Assembly: GCA_048498995.1 (NCBI GenBank)
Contig: JBEHWX010000036.1
Location: 1-54,859, forward strand
DNA: 54,859 bases
Source: JBEHWX01 sp048498995
Lineage (GTDB): Bacteria; Bacteroidota; Ignavibacteria; OLB7
Reading direction: 5' to 3'
Shown here: positions 9,724-17,622 of the stretch, piece by piece
How positions within the stretch are numbered: position 1 is the stretch's first letter
Layout: every line of letters begins with the position of its first letter
Position numbers and translations under genes: made by a program
The notes under the pieces: model-generated
Databases searched by the model: none
Seen by the model: the letters and a program-made list of their open reading frames with translations, nothing else
Told to the model about the DNA's origin: nothing

Positions 9724-11076
9724 GTGGCCACGCGCGAGGTGGCCCAGATGAACCAGCAGATCGCCGCCGCGCAGATACGATTGGATATCGCGCGGAAGGA
9801 TCTGGACAATCACCTGCTGCAGATCGAGAACGCGCAGAAGACCGAGGAGTACCTCCGGACCAAGTTCACCAACCGCGAGCTCTACGACTGGATGGTGGGG
9901 CAGGTGAGCTCCGTCTACTTCCGCGCCTACCAGCTCGCCTTCGACGTGGCCAAGAGGGCCGAGCGCTCCTTCCGCCATGAGCTCGCCCTGACCGATTCCG
10001 GCTACATCCGCTTCGGCTACTGGGACAGCCTCCACAAGGGGCTGATGACCGCCGAGGCGCTCCAGTACGACATCAAGCGGATGGAGTCCGCCTATCTGGA
10101 GCAGAACAAGCGGGAGTACGAGCTGACGCGCCACATCTCGCTGGCGCAGCTCGATCCGCTGGCGCTGGTGCAGCTCAAGAGCACCGGCAAGTGCACCGTG
10201 TCGATTCCGGAGACGGTGTTCGACATGGACCATCCCGGCCAGTACATGCGCCGGCTCAAGAGCGTCTCCCTTTCGATCCCCTGCGTGGCCGGTCCGTACT
10301 CCTCGGTCAGCTGCAAGCTCTCGCTGGTGAGCAACAAGTACCGCAAGAGCACGACCAACGCGCCGGGAGCGATGAACGACAAGGACCGCTACGTCGAGCA
10401 GGCGGGGAACGACGGGCGCTTCGTCTACAACGTGGGCGCCATCCAGTCGATCTCCACCAGCGCGGCGCAGAACGACACCGGCATGTTCGAGCTCAACTTC
10501 CGGGACGAGCGCTACCTGCCGTTCGAGGGGGCCGGCGCCATCAGCACCTGGCAGCTGGAGATGCCGACCTCGTTCCGGCAGTTCGACTACGCGTCGATCA
10601 CCGACGTGATCATCCACGTCCGCTACACCGCGCGCGACGGCGGCAAGCAGTTCAAGGATCTGGTGGAGGGGATCATGCGGAGCCTGCTCAACGAGATGGT
10701 CGCCGCGGCCAGCGGCACCGGACTGTTCCAGGCGTTCAACCTCCGTCAGGAGTTCCCGAACGAGTGGCACAAGCTGAAGCGGGACGGCACGGTGGCGATG
10801 AAGATCGGGACGCAGCATTTCCCCTACTTCGTGCAGGGACATGCCCCGACGGCGGCGAAGCTCACCTGGCTTGCCCGTCTGAAGACCAGCCCGGCCAGCT
10901 ACACGATGGGGGTCAACGGGACCGACGTCAACCTGGCCGCGCAGGCGCCGTTCGCGCCGATCTACAAGGGGGATTCCGCGCTCGTGCCGATCGGCACCGG
11001 GTTCACCCTCACCGCGACGAACCTGAGCGATCTGGAGGAGGTGATCATGGTGGTGCAGTACACCGTCACCACGTAA
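9724..11076 (+). CDS. TcA C-terminal part (channel helices and TcB-binding domain), same frame after the TGA
   Basis: 450 residues from a GTG, in the same frame as the upstream TcA part; five sense codons lie between the TGA at 9706-9708 and this GTG. It starts with a long coiled coil (VAQMNQQIAAAQIRLDIA), then the TcA hallmarks ELYDWMVGQVSSVYFRAYQL, VFDMDHPGQYMRRLKSVSL (about residue 165), PFEGAGAISTWQLEMP (about 267) and DYASITDVIIHVRYTARDGG (about 289). These belong to the pore-forming/TcB-binding end of the family. AAGGAG at 9715-9720 lies 3 bases before the GTG, so restart after the stop is possible but the spacing is short. It could be separately translated, made by readthrough, or dead if the TGA is a true nonsense mutation. 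Confidence 0.75.
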   Translation: MATREVAQMNQQIAAAQIRLDIARKDLDNHLLQIENAQKTEEYLRTKFTNRELYDWMVGQVSSVYFRAYQLAFDVAKRAERSFRHELALTDSGYIRFGYWDSLHKGLMTAEALQYDIKRMESAYLEQNKREYELTRHISLAQLDPLALVQLKSTGKCTVSIPETVFDMDHPGQYMRRLKSVSLSIPCVAGPYSSVSCKLSLVSNKYRKSTTNAPGAMNDKDRYVEQAGNDGRFVYNVGAIQSISTSAAQNDTGMFELNFRDERYLPFEGAGAISTWQLEMPTSFRQFDYASITDVIIHVRYTARDGGKQFKDLVEGIMRSLLNEMVAAASGTGLFQAFNLRQEFPNEWHKLKRDGTVAMKIGTQHFPYFVQGHAPTAAKLTWLARLKTSPASYTMGVNGTDVNLAAQAPFAPIYKGDSALVPIGTGFTLTATNLSDLEEVIMVVQYTVTT

Positions 11077-11136
11077 GCCCCGCGCGCACGCGCCAGGGCC
11101 GTCATGGCACGCGGCGTATCGCGATCGCATCGATCC

Positions 11137-11166
11137 ACGAAGGGAGGCCCGGCGGCCTCCCTTCGT
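11137..11166 (+). terminator. Intrinsic terminator-like hairpin after the TcA gene
   Basis: Perfect 13-bp inverted repeat (ACGAAGGGAGGCC / GGCCTCCCTTCGT) with a 4-base loop, 61 bases after the TcA stop. No clear T-run follows. Confidence 0.65.
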
Positions 11167-11345
11167 CGCGTTAGGCCCCCCCGGCGTATCACGGCGTGGC
11201 ACGGGAGCGTCATGCCGGAAGAGGCGGCGGCGAGCCATACTCCGGCGCGTCCGCCGGCCGGCGTTCGATTCCGATCGTTTCGTCGGGCGGGAACGCGGCC
11301 TCTCCGAGGATCTTCCGACAACCTATCCGATCGGTGAAGCACCCC

Positions 11346-11893
11346 ATGAAGCGATCCTCGCTCCTCTCTCCGCAGTTGATGCTCGTGCCGGCAATGCCCG
11401 GCGCGCGGACCGTCACGAGCCCGCGCCTCGATCCCGCCGCGATTCATTCGGCGGCGGACTCGGCTCTCGCCGCCATAGCCACCGTGGTCCACCATGCCCG
11501 CCAGACGATCGTGAGCGTCGACGGCGTGCCCCGCCTCTTCGAGGGGCGCGTGGCCGCGGCCCGCCGCGCGGCGACGGCATCGGCGTCAGGATCGATATCG
11601 GCGACGGCATCTCCCACGCCTGGAACGGCGCGGTGGGGGCATGTCTCTGTCCGGAGAAGCGGCTGATCGAGTTCGACACGCTCGGGGGATTCCGGCGCTA
11701 TCTGGAGAAGATTTTATCGGGCCGCCCCGCGAGCCGCGGAATAATTCCGGGGATGAAAATGCGTGATCCGGGGAGGATCGTACCGCGATATATGTGGACC
11801 GTACGGTCCCATCCGGGAATCCCGGCGGAGGAGCTTTCAACCTGCATGGGACTCGCGCTCCCTCGGCGACATATTTTGAGATGGCAACGATGA
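11346..11893 (+). pseudogene. Possible small gene interrupted by a frameshift
   Basis: From ATG 11346 the frame reads MKRSSLLSPQLMLVPAMPG and stays protein-like until about VPRLFEGRVAAARR (near 11565). It then degrades into Ala/Ser/Thr/Arg-rich translation. Protein-like sequence resumes in the -1 frame (GDGIGVRIDIGDGISHAWNG, CPEKRLIEFDTLGGFRRYLE) and runs to a stop at 11893. The simplest reading is one short ORF broken by an indel in the GC-rich stretch at about 11540-11580. I do not recognise the product. The last part, after about 11720, may not be coding. Confidence 0.35.
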
Positions 11894-12426
11894 TTTGATC
11901 GTTGCGACGAGATTGTCGTCGCGAACATTCCGAGGAGATAACGAGAAATCCGTTTGCATTTGCGCCGGCGTCCGCCATAGATTTGGCGCCGAATCGAAGC
12001 TCGCGCTTCGACGAGTAATCACTGCGGGTCTCGTACGATGCGGAGATTTCCACCGAGTACTGGCGATGGGAATAATCCGCGAGGCCCGCGTTCGTCTTCG
12101 CCCGTCAACGGCACACTATCCTCCCAACGTTCTTCTCATTGTCGTCGATCTCCGCGCCCGAGGTGATCCCGATGCTCCGCGCCGCGTCGTTCGATGCGTG
12201 CTGGTGCCAAGGAGTTTTCTCCATGGCCAACGCGTGCGCGTGATGAGATCCGTTTTCGCAATGATGGTCCTCCACCGACGGTGGCCCCCCCGGCCCTCGT
12301 GCTCCGGATATTCCGGAGGGACCGATACGGCAATTGAACGATGACACCCGGTCGTCACGGCGCTCGCCATGCGCGTCGGCGCGGCCATATCCCATGCGTT
12401 CTGTCCACACCAACACGGAGTTTCTC
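11894..12426. other. Intergenic, no convincing gene; leader of lipase-like gene 1
   Basis: Lower GC than its surroundings, with several short overlapping ORFs on both strands that look random. A CGGAG motif 7 bases before ATG 12427 serves as ribosome-binding site. Promoters for the lipase pair are expected here but I could not identify one with confidence. Confidence 0.4.
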
Positions 12427-13593
12427 ATGTCTACCCTGACCCCGGATCAGCTTCAGGTATTCTCCCTTTCGTGGCTGTCGTGCGGCGCCGCGACCAACGA
12501 GTGGTCGCAGGCCGACCTGCAGGCACAGATCGATGCCCTCAAGAGCAATAGTGGCGTTCAGACGAACATGCCGGGCTGGAACTGGAATGTGGTGTGGGGA
12601 CCGTTCTACTTCATCACCGGCGACAAGAACGCCGCGGCCAACACGATGTTCGTGGCGCAGCAGCTCGACGCCGGCAACAACCCGCTGCCGAATTACGTGG
12701 TCGCCATCGCCGCCACCAACAGCAGCTCGATGTACGACATCGTGACCGAGGATCTGACCATCCAGCCGACCACCTGGCCGTACGCCAACAACTCCGGACT
12801 CCAGGCGACCACCGGCGATACGACCGGCGTGCAGATGCTGCTCGACCTGCCGACCGGCGCGCAGAACATCAACCAGATCCAGGGCTTCCTGAACAGTATC
12901 CCGAACAAGGGAGAGGTCACCCTCACGTTCACCGGCCACAGCCTGGCCGGCGCCCTTTCGCCGATGCTGATGCTGGCGCTGACCGATCCGAATTCCACGC
13001 TCAACCAGGCTCCGTCGACGTTCAACACCAGCCTGAGCCAGTGGAAGCAGGTGAACCTTCTTTCGACGGCCGGCCCGTCGGTGGGCAACCAGCCGTTCGT
13101 CGATTACTTCACCTCCGTGTTCAGCGCCTCCAACGCGAGCACGAGCTTCATCTGGAACGCCAAGGACGTGGTGCCGCACGCCTGGAACAACACCACGATG
13201 CAGCAGATCACCAACCCGAACATCTACGGACTCACCTTCAACTTCACCAGCTGCGTTGCCGCGGTGCTGAAGAAGGAGCAGAAGAACGCCGCGCAGTACA
13301 ATTACGCGCAGTGGCAGTCCACCCCCGGCTTCGATTACGCGATTCAGTCCTATTCCGGCATCGGATGGACGGCCGAAGGAAAGTTCGTGGCGCAGATGGA
13401 TTTCCAGCATATCGCCGCCTACGTCGCGCAGTTCGGCTGCACCTGGTTCACGCCGAAGACGATGCTCGACAGCCCGCTCGATTCCGATGCCGCCGCCAAC
13501 GCCCTCTGCGCCATCATCGGTAACGGCGTCACCGTGGTCAGCAACCCGTCGGTCACGACCGGCACGCCGAGCGAGACCCCGTCGGTCAACTGA
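12427..13593 (+). CDS. Class-3-lipase-like alpha/beta hydrolase, copy 1
   Basis: 388 residues from the ATG preceded by CGGAG; an upstream in-frame ATG at 12334 would add 31 poorly conserved residues. The nucleophile elbow TGHSLAGALSP places Ser172. The likely acid and base are D247 (NAKDVVPHAW) and H328 (DFQHIAAYV), the order seen in class-3 lipases. There is no signal peptide or lipobox, so the protein is cytosolic or exported by a route without a cleaved signal. It is closely related over its full length to the next gene (13698-14867). Substrate is unknown; phospholipase or triacylglycerol lipase activity is inferred from the fold. The position beside toxin genes suggests, but does not show, an effector role. 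Confidence 0.75.
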   Translation: MSTLTPDQLQVFSLSWLSCGAATNEWSQADLQAQIDALKSNSGVQTNMPGWNWNVVWGPFYFITGDKNAAANTMFVAQQLDAGNNPLPNYVVAIAATNSSSMYDIVTEDLTIQPTTWPYANNSGLQATTGDTTGVQMLLDLPTGAQNINQIQGFLNSIPNKGEVTLTFTGHSLAGALSPMLMLALTDPNSTLNQAPSTFNTSLSQWKQVNLLSTAGPSVGNQPFVDYFTSVFSASNASTSFIWNAKDVVPHAWNNTTMQQITNPNIYGLTFNFTSCVAAVLKKEQKNAAQYNYAQWQSTPGFDYAIQSYSGIGWTAEGKFVAQMDFQHIAAYVAQFGCTWFTPKTMLDSPLDSDAAANALCAIIGNGVTVVSNPSVTTGTPSETPSVN

Positions 13594-13628
13594 GTCGCGA
13601 CGCGACTTTTCGACCACTGATCTTCCCG

Positions 13629-13657
13629 GTCGGGACGCCGGACTCCGGCGTCCCGAC
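13629..13657 (+). terminator. Inverted repeat between the two lipase genes
   Basis: GTCGGGACGCCGGA pairs with TCCGGCGTCCCGAC almost without a loop. It lies 36 bases after the copy 1 stop and could end or attenuate transcription before copy 2. Confidence 0.6.
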
Positions 13658-13697
13658 ATTCATCATCCATCCTCCCCAAAGCAGTACGGAGTTATAC

Positions 13698-14867
13698 ATG
13701 CCGAATCTGACATCCGATCAGCAGCAGGTTTTTTCCCTCTCGTGGCTTTCCTGCGGCGTCGCGGCCAACACCTGGTCGCAGGCCGATCTGCAGAACCAGA
13801 TCGATGCGCTCAAGAGCAACGCGGACGTGAAGAAGTCGATCCCCACCTGGAACTGGAAGGTGGTGTGGGGACCGTTCGATTTCATCACCGGGAATAAGCG
13901 GGCCGTGGCCAACGCGATGTTCGTTGCGCAGCAGCTCGACGCCAGCAACAACCCGCTGCCGACCTATGTGGTGGCAATGTCCGCGACGAACACCAAGTCG
14001 TTCTACGATATCATGACCGAGGATCTGGAGATCGCGCCGATCACCTGGCCGTACGCGAACAACACGGCGCTGCAGGTGACCACCGGCGACACGACCGGCG
14101 TGCAGAAGCTGCTCGACCTGCCGGGCGGAACCGCCGCGACCGCGAAGATCCAGAACTTCCTGAACAGCATCCCGAACAAGGAGAACGTGACCCTCTGGTT
14201 CACCGGCCACAGCCTTGCCGGCGCTCTGTCGCCGATGCTGATGCTGGCGCTGATGGATCCGAAGTCGACGCTCAACCAGTCCCCCTCGACCTACAACACC
14301 AGCCTGAGCCAGTGGAAGCAGGTGAACCTGCTGGCGACCGCCTCGCCGTCGGTCGGCAACCAGGCCTTCCTGAGCTACTTCCAGGGCGTGTTCAGCGCGC
14401 CGAACGCGAGCACGACGTTCATCTGGAACGGCAGCGACGTGGTGCCGCATGCCTGGAACAACACCACGATGGCGGCGATCACCACGCCGAAGAACATCTA
14501 CAACGTGGACTTCCTGCCGGGAAGCTGCGTGGGAGCGGCCATCAAGAAGGAGCAGAAGCACGCCGCGCAGTACAACTACGCGCTCTGGCAGCCGACGCCC
14601 GGGTTCACCTACGGTATCCAGCCGTATAGCGGCAACGGATGGACGCCGGAAGGGAAGTTCCTGGCGCAGATGGACTTCCAGCACATCGCCGCGTACGTCT
14701 ACCAGTTCGGCTGCACCTGGTTTACCCCGGCGACCCTGCTCGACAAGCCGGTCGACTGCGACGCCGCCGCGCTCACGCTCTGCACCATGCTCGGCAACGG
14801 CGTCACGGTGATGGAGAATCCGTCGGTCACGACCGGCATTCCGACCGAGACTCCCTCGGCCAACTGA
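13698..14867 (+). CDS. Class-3-lipase-like alpha/beta hydrolase, copy 2
   Basis: 389 residues, a tandem paralogue of the preceding gene: same start region (FSLSWLSCG), same nucleophile motif (FTGHSLAGALSP, Ser172), same acid and His motifs (NGSDVVPHAW, DFQHIAAYV), and a shared C-terminal TTG-P-ETPS-N ending. The same ACGGAG ribosome-binding site precedes both ATGs, so the leader was duplicated too. Differences are scattered along the length, indicating an established duplication rather than a very recent one. No signal peptide is visible. The two may have diverged in substrate. Confidence 0.75.
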   Translation: MPNLTSDQQQVFSLSWLSCGVAANTWSQADLQNQIDALKSNADVKKSIPTWNWKVVWGPFDFITGNKRAVANAMFVAQQLDASNNPLPTYVVAMSATNTKSFYDIMTEDLEIAPITWPYANNTALQVTTGDTTGVQKLLDLPGGTAATAKIQNFLNSIPNKENVTLWFTGHSLAGALSPMLMLALMDPKSTLNQSPSTYNTSLSQWKQVNLLATASPSVGNQAFLSYFQGVFSAPNASTTFIWNGSDVVPHAWNNTTMAAITTPKNIYNVDFLPGSCVGAAIKKEQKHAAQYNYALWQPTPGFTYGIQPYSGNGWTPEGKFLAQMDFQHIAAYVYQFGCTWFTPATLLDKPVDCDAAALTLCTMLGNGVTVMENPSVTTGIPTETPSAN

Positions 14868-14903
14868 GCTCCGCTCCCCGTCCGGGTGACGGGCTTCCGA
14901 TAA

Positions 14904-14956
14904 CGACACGGGCGGCGCCGGCCATCCTCGGGGATGGCGGCGTCGCCCGTGTGTCG
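14904..14956. terminator. Bidirectional terminator-like hairpin between convergent genes
   Basis: Long imperfect inverted repeat: outer arms CGACACGGGCG / CGCCCGTGTGTCG, inner arms GCCATCC / GGATGGC. It lies between the lipase copy 2 stop and the minus-strand DinB-like gene. Confidence 0.65.
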
Positions 14957-14985
14957 TATCGCATGGACGGCGCGTGCTCCGGCGC

Positions 14986-15036
14986 TCACTCCGTCTCGGC
15001 AATCATTCCGTCTCGGCAATCATTCCGTCTCGGCGC
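14986..15036. repeat. 17-bp tandem repeat containing the stop codon of the DinB-like gene
   Basis: Read on the minus strand, the last codons GCC GAG ACG GAA TGA plus TT are repeated. TGA triplets occur at 15022-15020 (the real stop), 15005-15003 and 14988-14986, all 17 bases apart and so in three different frames. Confidence 0.9.
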
Positions 15037-15532
15037 GCGCGGGGGCCTGCTCGGCGGTCTGCTCCGTCATCCGCTTCGCGCTCATGGCGCCGGCGCCGAT
15101 GGTTGCCTCGAAATAGTTCTCGAAGCGGGTGGGAGCGTCGGCCGCGCGACGCAGCAGCGAGATCTGCCCCAGGTGGGTGAGCGCGTCGGCGACCGGCCCC
15201 TGCAGAAGTCGCTCCGGCGCGCCGCCAAGCGGCTCGGTGGAGGCAAGGTAGGTATCGAAGCGGTCGAGCGCCGTGAAGAAGCGCTCCATCTCGGCTTCCC
15301 ACGCCAGCGGCTCCGCGCTCCGCCAGGTCTGACGTCCGGCGGCGATCGAAAGCGCCCAGTCCAGCAGATCACCCATATGGGCGAGGATCTCGACCGGCGA
15401 GCGCATGCCTTCGTACAGGCGAATCGTGGCGGTCTCGGGCGGGGCGTCGCGCAGGGTGTTGCCGGCGCGGTAGGCAAGCGTGGCGACGGCATGCCGCAGC
15501 ATGTCGCGCCGAGGGTCGGTGCTCAGATCCAT
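15020..15532 (-). CDS. DinB-superfamily-like four-helix protein
   Basis: 170 residues from the ATG at 15532, chosen because AGGAGGAG lies just upstream; the longer frame to 15655 overlaps the AraC gene. Features are a helical YRAGNTLRDAP start, a YEGMRSPVEILAHMGDLLDW segment, and THLGQISLLRR in the second half with a conserved-type His. These fit the DinB/DUF664-like fold, metal-dependent thiol transferases or unknown enzymes acting in the cytosol. It follows the AraC gene by 61 bp on the same strand, so they are probably cotranscribed and the regulator may control it. The C-terminus ends in the tandem-repeat sequence (A-E-T-E-stop). Confidence 0.6.
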   Translation of the reverse strand: MDLSTDPRRDMLRHAVATLAYRAGNTLRDAPPETATIRLYEGMRSPVEILAHMGDLLDWALSIAAGRQTWRSAEPLAWEAEMERFFTALDRFDTYLASTEPLGGAPERLLQGPVADALTHLGQISLLRRAADAPTRFENYFEATIGAGAMSAKRMTEQTAEQAPARAETE

Positions 15533-15593
15533 GGGGATTCTCCTCCTGGTGAGATTGTCGGGCGCTCGGGCGCGAGCGTCCCGTCGTTGGTGT

Positions 15594-16466
15594 CTAGCGA
15601 TGCGACGTATTCGTCGAGGGAGCGGCCATCGTGGAGATGGCGGTCGAGGCGGCACGCTCCCGCCGCATATACTCGGCGGGGGAGATGCCGACCACGCGGC
15701 GGAAGTCCCGGATGAAGTGCGCCTGATCGAAATAGCCGAGCTCGACGGCGAGCCCCGCCCACTCGTCGATCCGTTCGGCGGCGAGCCGCTCGGCTACCTC
15801 GTGCAGCCGGCTCCGCTGGATCACCCATTTCGGGCTCACGCCGACGTAGCGGTCGAAGAGGCGCTGCAGCACGCGCTTGTTCACGCCGTGGCGCTCCACG
15901 ACGTGATCCACTTTCAGGATCTCCCTGTCGCTCACGATCAGCTCCACGAGCCGGCCGGCGAGCGCTCCGCGCGGGTCGGGCTCCGGAAGCCTGGCGCGGA
16001 AAAAGTCCACTCCGCGCGCCATCCTCTCCTCGTCTTCCTCGGCGGCCATGATCGCCTCGGCGAGCGCCGCGCCGTCGGCGCCGAAGATCTCGGCGAGCTC
16101 GGCCGAGCGGTCGGTCAGCAGGGAGACCGGCCCATCCAGAAACGGCGCGAACGCGCCGGGACGGAACTTGATGCCGAAGGCGACTCCCCGCTCCTCGAGC
16201 AGCTTCGTGAACTTCCGGCGCACCACGCCGAGGACGCGCGCGCTCGGTTCGCCGCTGCCGGTCTCCACCACGATGTGGATCGACGGATGCGGCAGCACCT
16301 CCTGGAGATAGGGCTCGCGGCCGCGGAGATCCCACCGCACCGACCAGAAGTGCTCCACCAGCTCCCGCAGATCCTCGGGAGGAGGGTACTGAACGTGGCG
16401 GAACGCGCCACTCCCCGTGTGCTTCTTCAGAATGCCGCGCGGCTTCTTGATATCGGATGTCGGCAT
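15594..16466 (-). CDS. AraC-family transcriptional regulator
   Basis: 290 residues. The N-terminal half (FRHVQYPPPEDLRELVEHFW, then VLPHPSIHIVVETG) is a cupin-like sensor of the DUF6597 type. The C-terminal about 100 residues carry two helix-turn-helix motifs, the second ending AVELGYFDQAHFIRDFRRVV-GISPAEY, the AraC signature. It binds DNA and usually activates a neighbouring gene; the DinB-like gene directly downstream is the likely target, inferred from position. GGGGAAG lies upstream of the ATG. An 11-bp repeat array starts about 95 bases upstream of its start codon. Confidence 0.88.
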   Translation of the reverse strand: MPTSDIKKPRGILKKHTGSGAFRHVQYPPPEDLRELVEHFWSVRWDLRGREPYLQEVLPHPSIHIVVETGSGEPSARVLGVVRRKFTKLLEERGVAFGIKFRPGAFAPFLDGPVSLLTDRSAELAEIFGADGAALAEAIMAAEEDEERMARGVDFFRARLPEPDPRGALAGRLVELIVSDREILKVDHVVERHGVNKRVLQRLFDRYVGVSPKWVIQRSRLHEVAERLAAERIDEWAGLAVELGYFDQAHFIRDFRRVVGISPAEYMRRERAASTAISTMAAPSTNTSHR

Positions 16467-16560
16467 GCGTGCTTCCCCGGGTGCCGGGAATGGGTCGGGA
16501 TATCGGTCGAATCGGGAGGGAAGCTACGAGTACGGCCCTTCACGGCAAATGACGAACGCG

Positions 16561-16681
16561 CCTCCGGCGAGCATCCGGCGAGCATCCGGCGAGCATCCGG
16601 CGAGCATCCGGCGCGCCTCCGGCGAGCCTCCGGCGAGCCTCCGGCGAGCCTCCGGCGAGCCTCCGGCGAGCCTCCGGTCGC
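16561..16681. repeat. 11-bp tandem array, about 11 copies, between divergent genes
   Basis: Unit C(C/A)TCCGGCGAG. Copy 1 and copies 6-10 read CCTCCGGCGAG, copies 2-5 read CATCCGGCGAG (copy 5 ends GCG), and the last copy is diverged. No stop codon is involved. It lies between the AraC gene (minus) and the DUF3224 gene (plus), so it may be in their shared promoter region. The period is close to one helical turn. Confidence 0.95.
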
Positions 16682-16803
16682 GTTTGTACAATCGGTGGCT
16701 CGGCCTCCGCGCTAGGTTCGCGCCGGTCGTCCGCGGCGGACGCGGGCGCAAGGTCATCCCGGACGTTGTCCGGCATTTTTCAGCGACAGCAGGAGCAGAG
16801 AAC

Positions 16804-17205
16804 ATGAGCACAGAGACCGCGGGCACATTTTCGACGAGCACGTGGGAGGAGCATCCGTTCGCCGAGGTGGAGGGAGCGCAGAAGATCTCCCGCGCCACCG
16901 TGAACAACATCTACCGGGGAGAGATCGACGGCGAGGGGACGTTGGAATATCTCATCCATTACCGGGAGGAGAGCGAGGGAACCTACTACGGACTGGAGCG
17001 GGTGGTGGGGCGGATCGGCGGGCGTGCCGGCAGCGTGCTGATCGAGCATCGGGGCACGTTCCGTGGGACGGAGGTGGAGGGGCTGCTCGCGATCCTTCCC
17101 GGCTCCGGGACCGGAGAGCTCGCCGGGGCCCGCGGCACCGGAGGCTTCACCTCCGTGCATGGCGTGTGCGAGACTCCCTACACGTTCGAGCGGGGGATCG
17201 ACTGA
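16804..17205 (+). CDS. DUF3224-family protein
   Basis: 133 residues from ATG 16804 (AGGAGCAG just upstream). The N-terminal TWEEHPFAEVEG, central YRGEIDGEGTLEYLIHY and C-terminal GTGELAGARGTGGF match the DUF3224 family, small beta-barrel proteins resembling allene oxide cyclase, biochemical role unknown. No signal peptide, so probably cytosolic. The length is normal for the family. It stands alone and divergent from the AraC gene across the 11-bp array. Confidence 0.8.
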   Translation: MSTETAGTFSTSTWEEHPFAEVEGAQKISRATVNNIYRGEIDGEGTLEYLIHYREESEGTYYGLERVVGRIGGRAGSVLIEHRGTFRGTEVEGLLAILPGSGTGELAGARGTGGFTSVHGVCETPYTFERGID

Positions 17206-17245
17206 GGGGCCGGTCGAGGCAGGCCGATGGCGAACGAGCGTGAGC

Positions 17246-17277
17246 GCGGCCGGGCACATATGCGTGTGTCCGGCCGC
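17246..17277 (+). terminator. Terminator-like hairpin after the DUF3224 gene
   Basis: 13-bp stem GCGGCCGGGCACA / TGTGTCCGGCCGC with one G-T pair and a 6-base loop, 40 bases after the stop. Confidence 0.6.
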
Positions 17278-17622
17278 GGCACGTTCAGCCGGGATGCATT
17301 CGGGAACATCGACGGAATTCGACATCGGCTTCGGGCCGGGTACCCACCCGAGGCGGCCGCGCCCGCATCACCACATCCACCTCGACATGATGTCAGTTAC
17401 AGCGGCGGGGATCGCACGTCCTGTGGATGGATAGCACTCGACGACCGGATTACATCAGGGGATGGGAGCAACCGAGGTCCATCGGCTCCATCTCCTGGTC
17501 TACGTCGTGTCGCTTCCTTGTTCTCGCGGACCGACGCTGTTCCGTCCGGCCGGGTGATCCGCTCTCCAGCTACCATTCGCACTCAACTCCCAGCCTCACC
17601 TTTCGTCGAGGAGTGAACCGTC
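17278..17622. other. Intergenic, upstream of the sigma factor gene
   Basis: No convincing ORF; the short frames here overlap one another and resemble no protein. It should hold the sigma gene promoter, which I could not place. Confidence 0.4.

Noticed and set aside
1525..11238. A 3237-residue minus-strand open frame opposite the TcA gene
   Set aside because: Its translation is Arg/His/Leu/Gly-rich and repetitive, as expected for the antisense of a GC-rich gene with strong third-position bias. The plus strand has clear TcA motifs throughout.
16561..16681. CRISPR array
   Set aside because: The units are directly adjacent without spacers and only 11 bp long. The same applies to the arrays at 1359, 35463 and 52228.
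15480..16715. Plus-strand frame of 411 residues over the AraC gene
   Set aside because: It is the antisense of a clear AraC gene and ends in translated 11-bp repeats.
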